The notes under the pieces were generated by a model. That model saw only the letters and a program-made list of their open reading frames with translations, made no database searches and was not told the origin of the DNA. From assembly GCA_018269055.1 (NCBI GenBank), contig JAFDVI010000043.1:1-64000 (forward strand): DNA of 64,000 bases, written 5' to 3'. Source of the stretch: Acidobacteriota bacterium (lineage in GTDB: Bacteria > Acidobacteriota > Blastocatellia > RBC074). Each line of letters starts with the position of its first letter. Positions within the stretch are counted from its first letter, which is position 1. Made by a program: the position numbers and the translations under genes. Of the stretch, positions 1 through 7,280 are shown piece after piece.

Positions 1-83
1 GCAATCAAGGCTGCCGTTGAAACTCACAATTTCAACTAAAAGAGAGTCTCTTGCCCTCTGGCCTCAGTCCGCCAAAAGTCCGA

Positions 84-473
84 ATGTCAACTAAAACTTG
101 GACAATTCCAAACGATCGCCTAGCAGTTCTTACCGAAGGACTACGTTATGGTGAGGCTGGACGACGGCGAACTGAGGAAGTCGTTGAACTGGCTTTGCAC
201 TTACTGGCTGAATCAGGGAGAGGCGATCTTTTCAAAGATACGAATATTAGAAATGAGTTTGAAGAACAGTTAGCTGACTACCCTGCTGAAATTCTTGCCG
301 AACATTTTTCTAAGCTGGATTCCCTTAACTATCTTTTTGAATTGGCCCGCGTTTTTGAAGGCCAAGCGTTTGCCAGTCAAATGGTGTCCCCGCATCAATG
401 CTCTAGTGATCAGAAAGCCATTATGGGTCTGTTATGTGATTTCCTTGGAGTAGAGCGAAGAGAAATAATCTAA
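84..473 (+). CDS. hypothetical protein (about 129 aa)
   Basis: Not recognised. The ATG at 84 opens a protein beginning MSTKTWTIPN; an in-frame TTG at 51, preceded by a weak AGAGAG, would add 11 residues. Neither start has a good Shine-Dalgarno sequence, so the start is uncertain. The product is soluble and acidic, probably largely helical, with no signal peptide, membrane segment or cysteine motif. It ends just upstream of a decayed duplication of the VapC and beta-propeller gene tails, so it may be part of a rearranged or accessory segment. It could be a small regulator or antitoxin-like protein, but nothing in the sequence shows this. Confidence 0.45.
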   Translation: MSTKTWTIPNDRLAVLTEGLRYGEAGRRRTEEVVELALHLLAESGRGDLFKDTNIRNEFEEQLADYPAEILAEHFSKLDSLNYLFELARVFEGQAFASQMVSPHQCSSDQKAIMGLLCDFLGVERREII

Positions 474-500
474 TTGCAATTGAATAGAGGTCAATCCTGC

Positions 501-754
501 GTTGAAAGCATTCCGCTACTCACACGAATCCACAAGATTCTTGTCTCCTACTTTAGCCTGACTCTATCTATTTCGCTGCCAAATCCAACGCCATCAAACT
601 ACGACGATCACGCACATACAGCCTCGTGCCGGAAAGTGTGGGCACTGTCCAGGCGATGCGTTCCAGCAACGGGGCTTTGGCCAGGACGCGGAATTCTGTG
701 GAGTTCATTTCAACCAAGCCGAGGGTTCCGTATTCATTGAATAAGACCAGTTTG
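501..754. repeat. diverged direct repeat of 1761-2017
   Basis: This block aligns along its length with 1761-2017, with substitutions and a few indels. It carries, in the same order and orientation, the 3' end of a vapC-like toxin (GIPLLTR at the true locus, SIPLLTR here) followed by the antisense 3' end of the PQQ-like beta-propeller gene. The two copies lie about 1.26 kb apart and enclose the 128-aa gene and the VapBC-like pair. The left copy is degenerate in both coding strands. Confidence 0.85.
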
Positions 755-757
755 AAG
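568..757 (-). pseudogene. C-terminal relic of PQQ-like beta-propeller gene
   Basis: On the minus strand this stretch reads about 60 codons nearly identical to the end of the beta-propeller protein at 1833-3170: both contain GTLGLVEMNSTEFRVLAKAP and both end LMALDLAAK plus a TAG stop. Similarity fades above the KLVL segment and an in-frame TAA stands near 797, so there is no start and no upstream propeller. It is a gene fragment left by duplication or rearrangement, not a functional gene. Confidence 0.8.
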
Positions 758-821
758 CCAGCTAGCGAAAGCCTGGGGCGTGGCTTATGATTGCTGCGTT
801 ATCCCAAAGGAGTCAATTATT

Positions 822-1208
822 ATGCCGACTGCCCAAATTGAAACCGACCAGTTGCTGAATGCTGCCTTACAGATGCCAGAGGAAGAATTCCAGCAGTTCG
901 TCACCAAACTCTTCACGCTGAAAGCCAGGGAGCGAGTGCCAACGCTTTCTCAGCGGGAGTCTGAACTTCTGACAGCCATCAATCAAGGATTGCCGCCTAC
1001 TGACGCCAAACGGATGAACGCACTGATTGCCAAGCGACAGTCTTACACCATCAAGGAAGACGAGCTTCAGGAGTTGATTCGCCTGACCGATGAATCCGAG
1101 CGTCTGAACGTCGAAAGGATGAAGCATCTGCTCGAACTAGCACATTTACGCGGAGTTACGCTTGATGAAGTGATGGAACAGTTGGGCATTCGACCGACAG
1201 TTGCCTGA
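822..1208 (+). CDS. small conserved-type protein next to VapBC (128 aa)
   Basis: Function unknown. The ATG at 822 is preceded by AAAGGAG with 9 nt spacing, which decides this start over an upstream in-frame codon at 780. The protein is soluble, charged and mostly helical, with an acidic amphipathic N-terminus (PEEEFQQFVTKLF), a Lys/Arg/Glu-rich middle and a C-terminal GVTLDEVMEQLGI segment. Proteins of this general look often sit directly upstream of PIN-domain toxin-antitoxin pairs. It is 29 bp upstream of the antitoxin and probably co-transcribed with it. A role as a third component of the TA module is inference only. Confidence 0.6.
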   Translation: MPTAQIETDQLLNAALQMPEEEFQQFVTKLFTLKARERVPTLSQRESELLTAINQGLPPTDAKRMNALIAKRQSYTIKEDELQELIRLTDESERLNVERMKHLLELAHLRGVTLDEVMEQLGIRPTVA

Positions 1209-1237
1209 AAAGGCACAATGATAGAGGGAGATTTTTT

Positions 1238-1483
1238 ATGAGCATCACGGATACAATAGCCGACCACACAATTGACTTGAACGAGTTCAATGCACACGTG
1301 CTGGAAACCTTAGAGCATTTAGAAAATTCTGGCGTGATCGTGACAAAGGAGGGCCGTCCTATCGCGAAAATTACGCCTCTTCCAGCCATCAACAACGAGC
1401 CCCTGATTGGTTCGATGAAGGGCGAGATCGTCATTCATGGCGATCTTTTCACGACGGGGATTCAGTGGGATGCTCAATCTTGA
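1238..1483 (+). CDS. type II antitoxin, Phd/YefM (VapB)-like
   Basis: An 81-aa protein starting with ATG behind GAGGGAG. The N-terminal half fits the Phd/YefM antitoxin fold: a short beta/alpha segment with LNEFNAHVLETLEHLENSG followed by VIVTKEGRPIAKITPL, the usual 'GRPIA' strand of this family that binds operator DNA. The C-terminal tail (residues about 50-81) would wrap the toxin. It overlaps the downstream PIN-domain gene by 14 nt, the usual antitoxin-toxin coupling. It probably represses its own promoter; no clear operator palindrome was seen upstream. Confidence 0.8.
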   Translation: MSITDTIADHTIDLNEFNAHVLETLEHLENSGVIVTKEGRPIAKITPLPAINNEPLIGSMKGEIVIHGDLFTTGIQWDAQS

Positions 1484-1829
1484 TACGCACATTTTGATCT
1501 ATTTGCTCAATGGAAGTTTGGCACAGCATGAGCAACAATTGGTGGCACAACAGCCGTTGGCCATTTCCGACATTGTGCTTTGGGAATTGGCGAAGCTGGT
1601 TCAACTTGGCCGAATCAGTCTGAATTTGAACAGCCCCGCTTTTCTCACCTGTTTGAATCAACTGACGATATTTCCGATCAGCCTTGAAATTGCGAGAGCC
1701 AGCACTCAACTCGATTTTCGGTCTGATCCAGCGGATGAATTGATTGCCGCCACCAGCCTTGTTGAAGGCATTCCGTTGCTGACGCGAGACCAGAAAATCC
1801 TCTCTTCCCGCCTCGTACCCTTTGCCTGA
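1470..1829 (+). CDS. vapC: VapC-like PIN-domain toxin
   Basis: A 119-aa PIN-domain ribonuclease. The chosen ATG at 1470 overlaps the antitoxin end; a start at 1437 would add 11 unlikely residues. Acidic metal-binding residues of the PIN fold are present: LNLDTHILIYLL (first Asp), SDIVLWELAKL (Glu) and SDPADELIAATSL with the following GIPLLTRDQKIL (last Asp pair). VapC toxins cleave tRNA or rRNA; the target here is unknown. The stop codon lies 3 bp from the stop of the convergent beta-propeller gene, and this shared 3' junction is what is duplicated at 501-754. Confidence 0.85.
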   Translation: MLNLDTHILIYLLNGSLAQHEQQLVAQQPLAISDIVLWELAKLVQLGRISLNLNSPAFLTCLNQLTIFPISLEIARASTQLDFRSDPADELIAATSLVEGIPLLTRDQKILSSRLVPFA

Positions 1830-1832
1830 GGT

Positions 1833-3170
1833 CTACTTCGCAGCCAAATCCAACGCCATCAAACTGCGGCGATCACGCACATACAGTTTCGTACCGGAAA
1901 GTGTGGGCGCTGTCCAGGCGATGCGTTCCAGCAAAGGGGCTTTGGCCAAGACGCGGAATTCTGTGGAGTTCATTTCTACCAAGCCGAGCGTTCCGTCTTC
2001 GTCGAGCAAGACCAGTTTATCGCCTGCGCCCAGAAGTTGGGCTTTGGCGAAGCCGCGTTGTTGCCAGGCGACCTGACCCGTGCGCAGGTTGACGCAACTC
2101 ATAAACGCCGGGCCGTTGTGGCCGCTGGACAGGTAAATGAAATCGCCGCGTCGAATGGTCGTGCCGAAATGCGATTGCAGTTTCTGGTTGTACCAAAGCT
2201 CTTTGACCGTGGTTTTGCCGCCGGATTGATGGAGTTCCAAGGCGCGGCTGCCGGTGTTGTAGGCCGATGAAATGAACAGAATGTTTCCCGGCGCATAAAT
2301 CGGCGTGCTGATGGCCAAACCGTTTCCCGTCGGGTGAGCGTGTTGCCACAGCAATGCGCCGTTGTCGGGGTTGAAGCCGACGACTTCAGAAGCCATCAGG
2401 GCGACGACTTGTTTCTGGCCATCCACTTCGATCAACAAAGGCGCGGAGTGAGCGTTGGTGAAATCCAGATTTTTCCACACCACCGCGCCGTCGCTCTGCC
2501 GAAAGGACATCACCGAATTGCCGCGACCACCGACCAGAAAGATCAAATTGTCTTTGTACGGCAGCGCGTGGCAGGAATAGCCGAAGATCAGCCGCGTGCC
2601 GTTGAATTCCTTGTACAGGTCGTGCGACCAGATGGCTTTGCCGGTCCTTTTATCCAACGAATGAATCTTGCCGGTGCCGCTGGCGGTAATCAGGCGGTCA
2701 CCGACGACTTGCGGCATGGCATAGGGGCCTGGCCCGACGCCTTCGGAATACTCATTTGTGAATGGATTGTCGTAGGCAAATTCCCAAATCGTTTTGCCGG
2801 TCGCGGCATCGAGCGCCGTGAACACATCCTGCACGCCTCGGCGAAACCCCGTGTACAGTGTCGCGCCTTCGACGGCGATTCCCGAATACCCATCGCCGAG
2901 CGTGCGGCTCCACAGTTTTTTCGGCCCGGCGGCAGGCCATTCGCTGGGAAGATTCGTCGTGGAGGTGATGAAATCGTGCGTTGGCCCGCCCCACAGCAAC
3001 CAGTTGGCCGATGAAGCGGATTGGCTCGGCGCGGAGGATTGGCGCGCTGAATTCGCTTGCTGGCACAAAGCTTCGATTGGCTGGGCGAATAAAAGCGCAA
3101 TTCCAAAGAAAAATGACAACACCAATTGCCTTGCTGAAAGTTTATTCTGAAATTGGAGCTTGCAATTCAT
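1833..3170 (-). CDS. secreted PQQ-like beta-propeller repeat protein
   Basis: A 445-aa protein with an N-terminal signal peptide (positive start, then LVLSFFFGIALLFAQPIEA). The body consists of PQQ/WD-like propeller repeats, seen as recurring 'A-[LVI]-D-x-x-[TS]-G-K-x-x-W' strands (ALDAATGKTIWEF, SLDKRTGKAIWSHDL, NPDNGALLWQHAH, NLRTGQVAWQQ). Such exported propellers act as outer scaffold or binding proteins, less often as quinoprotein dehydrogenases; no dehydrogenase catalytic motif is visible. The ATG at 3170 has AGGAG 8 nt upstream, whereas the ATG at 3176 would be too close. It sits 27 bp downstream of the ADOP permease and is probably in the same operon. Confidence 0.8.
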   Translation of the reverse strand: MNCKLQFQNKLSARQLVLSFFFGIALLFAQPIEALCQQANSARQSSAPSQSASSANWLLWGGPTHDFITSTTNLPSEWPAAGPKKLWSRTLGDGYSGIAVEGATLYTGFRRGVQDVFTALDAATGKTIWEFAYDNPFTNEYSEGVGPGPYAMPQVVGDRLITASGTGKIHSLDKRTGKAIWSHDLYKEFNGTRLIFGYSCHALPYKDNLIFLVGGRGNSVMSFRQSDGAVVWKNLDFTNAHSAPLLIEVDGQKQVVALMASEVVGFNPDNGALLWQHAHPTGNGLAISTPIYAPGNILFISSAYNTGSRALELHQSGGKTTVKELWYNQKLQSHFGTTIRRGDFIYLSSGHNGPAFMSCVNLRTGQVAWQQRGFAKAQLLGAGDKLVLLDEDGTLGLVEMNSTEFRVLAKAPLLERIAWTAPTLSGTKLYVRDRRSLMALDLAAK

Positions 3171-3197
3171 CTTCATAACTCCTGTCAAAGGATGAGG

Positions 3198-5615
3198 TTA
3201 TTCGCACCGAAGCGCGATCATCGGATCAACCTTCGTTGCTCGGCGGGCGGGAAGCCAACAGGCCAGCAATCCAACCGCCAGCAATAACATTGCAACCATG
3301 ACGATGGTCATTGGATCAGTCGCGCTGACGCCAAACAACAAATTTTCCATCAACCGAGTCAGCGCCAAAGATGCGATCAAGCCCAACGCCAGACCAAAAC
3401 TGGTCAGCTTGAATCCCTGGCGCAAAACCAGTTGCAACACGTCTCGCGTTTGCGCTCCCAGCGCCAGCCGAATGCCGATTTCGTGCGTCCGCTGCGTCAC
3501 CGAATAAGCTATCACACTGTAAATTCCCAGCCCCGCCATCACCAACGACAACCCGGCAAAGATTCCGACCAGCAACAATGTGAATCGCCTCTGTGCTGTC
3601 GTGGTCGCCACCAATTGATTCATCGTGGCGACCTGGTAAATGGGAGCGTCTTTGTCCACGGCTTTGACTTCGCGGCGAATGGAGGAAATGATGCCCGCGG
3701 GATCAGCCGTTGTTCGCACGGCAAGTTCCATGAACGAATCCGTCCATTGGTCGTGCGGAACGTAAATTTGAATGTCGGGCGCATCATCCAACCCGAAATG
3801 CTGCACGTCGTTGACGATGCCGACGATCGTGCGCAGCTTGTCTTCCAATCCGCCAAGCCGCACGCGTTTGCCCAGCGGATTTTCACCGGGCCAGAACCGA
3901 CGCGCTGCGGTTTCGCCAATGATGGCTACTAGCGGCGCTTCGCTGCTGTCTTGTTCGGTGAACGCGCGTCCGCGTTTCAATTGAATGCGCATGGTGCGGA
4001 AATAATCGGGGCTGACGCCGTACCGTTCGATGCTGGGCGCACTGGCGGGGTTCGGAAGCGGCTTTTCTTCGATGTGAAATCCACTGCGGTCGCCGTTCCC
4101 GGACAAAGGCAGATTGCTGACGATGCCTGCGGATTCGACGCCGGGCAAACTCGACACGCGCTGTAACACTTCACGATAAAACTGCCGAATGGCGTTTTCA
4201 TCGTTATATCGTTGCCCGGAAGCCGGAACCATCATCGTAATCAGGTTTCCGGTTTCAAACCCCGGCGCGATGTTCAGCAGCCGCACAAAACTTTTGCTGA
4301 GCAATCCCGCTCCGACCAGCAACACCATCGCCAGCGTGAGTTCCGCCACAACCAGCAAACTCCGCAGCCGGTTTCCGCCGGTCATTTGCCGTTCCGTGTT
4401 TTTCAGCGCCATCTGCAAATCAGGTTTTGACGATTGCAACGCCGGAGCCAGCCCGAACAAAATTCCTGTCAGCATTGCGATTCCCACCGCAAACCAAAGC
4501 ACTCGCCCGTTGACCGTCACGGGTTGCAGGTTCAACACATTCGCCGGTTTCAGCGCCATCAACAAATCAACGCCCCACACGGCCAGCACCAATCCGATCG
4601 TCGCGCCGAGTCCCGAAAGCAACAAACTTTCCACCAGCAGTTGCCGGATGATTCGAAACCTTCCCGCGCCCAACGCCGAACGCACAGCCATTTCGCGCGC
4701 GCGGTCTGTGGCTCGCGCAAGCAGCAGATTGGCGACATTCGCGCAGGCAATCAGCAACACAACTCCGACTGCGATCAGCAGCAGGTAGAGCGCCGGGCGA
4801 ATTTTGCCGACGAATTCATCCTGCAATCCCAACACGACCGCCGTTCCAACCGGATATTCCTGCGGGAATTCGCGCTGCAATGCGGCGGCAATGCCATTCA
4901 TTTCCACACGCGCCTGTTCCAGCGTCACGCCGTCTTTCAACCGGCCAAAGGCCTTCAAATGCTGGCACGAACGGCAAGCCCACGGTTGCGAAACGTCGTA
5001 CCCAAGCGCCGCCCAGACTTCGGCTTTTTGATAAAAGTTGACCGACAGCAAATCGTCAAATTCCGGCGGCATTACGCCGATTACATTGAAAGTCTGCCCG
5101 CTCAATACAATCGGTTTGCCGATAACTTGCGGATCGGAGTTGAAGCGTCGCTGCCAGAGCGCGCTCGAAATAACGACGACAAAACGTGTGTCGGGACGGT
5201 TATCTTCTGCGCGAAAATCTCTGCCGAGTGCAGGCCTCACGCCTAGCATTTGAAAGTATTCCGGCGTCACGCGAAGCCCCTGGATGTTTTCCGGCTCGCC
5301 TTGCCCGGTCAGCGTGCCGCCCCAGGATCGAATCAGCGCCAGTTTGTCGAAGGAATGCGCGCGCGCCTGAAAATCCACAAAAGTGGCAAAGCCCGTATTG
5401 CCAAACTCTCCTTCGCTGTCATTGAGCGAAACGGCAACCAGGCGATCCGACATCGGATACGACAGCGGTTGCAACAGCACTGCATTGACGACACTGAAAA
5501 TGGCTGTGGTCGCGCCGATTCCCAGCGCCAACGTCAGCACGGCAATCAGGGTAAAGCCGGGCTGCTTCATCAACATTCGCGCGCCAAAGCGCAGGTCTTG
5601 CCAGAAGGTTTGCAT
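3198..5615 (-). CDS. ADOP-family orphan ABC permease (MacB/FtsX-like), copy 1
   Basis: An 805-aa inner-membrane protein. It has the N-terminal ADOP signature (MQTFWQDLRFGARMLMKQPG, then a TM helix with LALGIGATTAIFSVVNAVLL), a periplasmic MacB-type core domain, an FtsX core (LIACANVANLLLARAT, EMAVRSALGAGRFRIIRQLL), a second periplasmic domain, and a second FtsX core ending LPARRATKVDPMIALRCE. AAGGAGACGTT precedes the ATG. No ATPase is encoded nearby, as is typical of the family, so the transported substrate or mechanotransmission role is unknown. It lies between an MBL hydrolase and the beta-propeller gene, apart from the large ADOP array at 28-55 kb. Confidence 0.9.
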   Translation of the reverse strand: MQTFWQDLRFGARMLMKQPGFTLIAVLTLALGIGATTAIFSVVNAVLLQPLSYPMSDRLVAVSLNDSEGEFGNTGFATFVDFQARAHSFDKLALIRSWGGTLTGQGEPENIQGLRVTPEYFQMLGVRPALGRDFRAEDNRPDTRFVVVISSALWQRRFNSDPQVIGKPIVLSGQTFNVIGVMPPEFDDLLSVNFYQKAEVWAALGYDVSQPWACRSCQHLKAFGRLKDGVTLEQARVEMNGIAAALQREFPQEYPVGTAVVLGLQDEFVGKIRPALYLLLIAVGVVLLIACANVANLLLARATDRAREMAVRSALGAGRFRIIRQLLVESLLLSGLGATIGLVLAVWGVDLLMALKPANVLNLQPVTVNGRVLWFAVGIAMLTGILFGLAPALQSSKPDLQMALKNTERQMTGGNRLRSLLVVAELTLAMVLLVGAGLLSKSFVRLLNIAPGFETGNLITMMVPASGQRYNDENAIRQFYREVLQRVSSLPGVESAGIVSNLPLSGNGDRSGFHIEEKPLPNPASAPSIERYGVSPDYFRTMRIQLKRGRAFTEQDSSEAPLVAIIGETAARRFWPGENPLGKRVRLGGLEDKLRTIVGIVNDVQHFGLDDAPDIQIYVPHDQWTDSFMELAVRTTADPAGIISSIRREVKAVDKDAPIYQVATMNQLVATTTAQRRFTLLLVGIFAGLSLVMAGLGIYSVIAYSVTQRTHEIGIRLALGAQTRDVLQLVLRQGFKLTSFGLALGLIASLALTRLMENLLFGVSATDPMTIVMVAMLLLAVGLLACWLPARRATKVDPMIALRCE

Positions 5616-5676
5616 AACGTCTCCTTGAAAGATGCTGGAAACTAAACCGAATCAGCCAACATTGAAACATCGTTTT

Positions 5677-5764
5677 AGACAGGATATTCAGGATGTTTCA
5701 GGATTGAGAGGAAAAGACGACGGCTGGCCAAACATCATCTTGAAAAATCCTGTTCATCCTGTCC
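5677..5764. repeat. 'ACAGGAT' imperfect inverted repeat
   Basis: The left arm (5677-5705) has spaced ACAGGAT/CAGGAT units, and the right arm (5744-5764) has their complement (AATCCTG, ATCCTGTCC). The same architecture recurs at 33476-33580. It lies between the MBL gene stop and the ADOP start, so it could fold in the mRNA as a terminator-like or processing structure, or be a dispersed repeat. Confidence 0.6.
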
Positions 5765-5782
5765 AAAAGTTTTTGTTCCGAC

Positions 5783-6910
5783 CTAGGGTTTAGCCGTCGC
5801 TTCGCGGAATGCAGCGGCCACGCCTGCGCCACTGACGTAATCGCCAAACAGAATTCGCTTCAGCATGGAATCTCCGGCCAGCAATTGGCGATATTCCGTC
5901 AAGTTGACGCTTTTGCGCGTTTGTTCCAGCGTTTCGCCGCGCGCCACGGCTTGCGCGGTTTGTTCCTTGAGCGAAGCCAGCAATCGCGACACCTGGCGAA
6001 TGTAGGCGTCATCACGCATCACTGGCCCGTGACCCGGAACGAAAATGCGCGCCTGCAACGCCAGCAGCTTTTCCATCGTTTTGCTGTATGCCGCCGGGAA
6101 GGAAGTTGACCCGACCAGCGGGATCGGCCAGACGACCAAATCGCCGGTCATCAAAATACCTTCTTCGGGAAGATAAACCACCAGGTCAGCGGCGGTGTGT
6201 CCGCTACCCAAGTGGCGAATTTCAATCGTGCGCTTGCCGCGATGCAGCGTCAGTTCGTCTTCGATGGTGAGGGTCGGCAGAATGATTTTTACCTGCGGCG
6301 CTTCTGCCAATGCGCGTTCGATCCACGCGGCGTCGCCCAAATAATTGACGCGTTCCTCCTCCGTAATCGGCGTTCCAGCCAGACTCTTGTTTTGCTCAAC
6401 CAAACTGCGCAACCGGGCAGCGTAATCTTTGCCGCCATTCAGCATTCCCTGCCGATTGGCTTCGCCGACGGCGGGACGATCTTTCAGCGTGCTGACGTGA
6501 CCGATAAATTCAACGTCGGGAAAGGCTTCGCGCCAGATTTGGTTGCCGATGATGTGGTCGTCGTGCCAGTGCGTGTTAATGACATATTTGACCGGCTTGT
6601 TCGTCAATTTCCGCAGCGCCGCCAACAATTGCCGCGTCCCAACCAGGCTGGCATTGGAATCCACAACGACAACATCCTGGTCATTGAGAATGAACACGTT
6701 GTTGGGGTCAAAGGAAAACAACGGCGGCTGTTTGCGAATCGCTGCAAACACACCATCGGCCAACTTTTGAAGCTCGAAATCCCCAGCGACATTCAGACTT
6801 TGCCGAGCTTCAACCGACAGCGGAAAACGAATCCAATCAAGCCTCGCCCCTAAAACCGTCCCCAAAGACAAGACCAGCAACAAACAAATCATCGAATTTC
6901 TTCTTCGCAT
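5783..6910 (-). CDS. secreted MBL-fold metallo-hydrolase
   Basis: A 375-aa metallo-beta-lactamase-fold hydrolase. The zinc motif THWHDDH is followed downstream by GSGHTAADLVVY (His), LMTGDLVV (Asp) and FVPGHGPV (His), the full dinuclear ligand set. The N-terminus (RRRNSMICLLLVLSLGTVLG) is a signal peptide. The ATG at 6910 follows GGTGGAGGAT; an upstream in-frame codon at 6970 is unlikely. The closest family type is the broad glyoxalase II/cyclase-like or quinoprotein-associated MBL group; the substrate cannot be read from sequence. It is probably first in a minus-strand unit with the ADOP permease and the beta-propeller protein. Confidence 0.85.
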   Translation of the reverse strand: MRRRNSMICLLLVLSLGTVLGARLDWIRFPLSVEARQSLNVAGDFELQKLADGVFAAIRKQPPLFSFDPNNVFILNDQDVVVVDSNASLVGTRQLLAALRKLTNKPVKYVINTHWHDDHIIGNQIWREAFPDVEFIGHVSTLKDRPAVGEANRQGMLNGGKDYAARLRSLVEQNKSLAGTPITEEERVNYLGDAAWIERALAEAPQVKIILPTLTIEDELTLHRGKRTIEIRHLGSGHTAADLVVYLPEEGILMTGDLVVWPIPLVGSTSFPAAYSKTMEKLLALQARIFVPGHGPVMRDDAYIRQVSRLLASLKEQTAQAVARGETLEQTRKSVNLTEYRQLLAGDSMLKRILFGDYVSGAGVAAAFREATAKP

Positions 6911-7280
6911 ATCCTCCACCTTATTTTGCTTTGGTATTGGTCGAACTTGATTTTGCGACCTTATCAACAAAACGTATGCCAGGAATTTCGCAACTGTAAA
7001 ATTTGGTAAAAATGCGGGCGGCTTGCGCTAACGCCAATTGCAAGAATCAACAGCAAAACATTTCGTCAGGCTGGAACTCCTGCGTCGCCTCGATCATGTC
7101 CGATTTTTGGATTGGAGAGTCCCAAAAGCGGGCAATCCGTTTTCCCAAGGCCATGAGCGAATGCTCTTTGACCGGCTATTGACATTCAACGGAACGAGTC
7201 AGCATTCTCTGCTCATCGGTTGTATGCCAATTTGTCCGAAGCTACAGGCAATCACTGTTGCGTAACGCAAACGAACGACA
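6911..7280. other. intergenic region between divergent genes
   Basis: A 370-bp gap between the minus-strand MBL gene and the plus-strand PAS kinase, so promoters for both directions must lie here. No convincing sigma-70 or sigma-54 box was found. It contains a diverged copy of a dispersed palindromic element (7099-7134). Short open frames here show no coding features. Confidence 0.5.
7099..7134. repeat. dispersed palindromic element, copy A
   Basis: The core is a Py-rich CCG-TTTTTGG arm, a centre TTGGAGAGTC, and a CCCAAAAGCGG arm. It resembles the perfect palindrome at 51901-51934 and the diverged copy at 55285-55316 in layout: GTCCG, then a T/C-rich arm, GGATTG, ATTCCC or GTCCC, and an A-rich arm. 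Confidence 0.5.

Noticed and set aside
474..740. 88-codon plus-strand frame
   Set aside because: It is the decayed vapC tail running into antisense of the propeller relic; no ribosome site and no independent coding signal.
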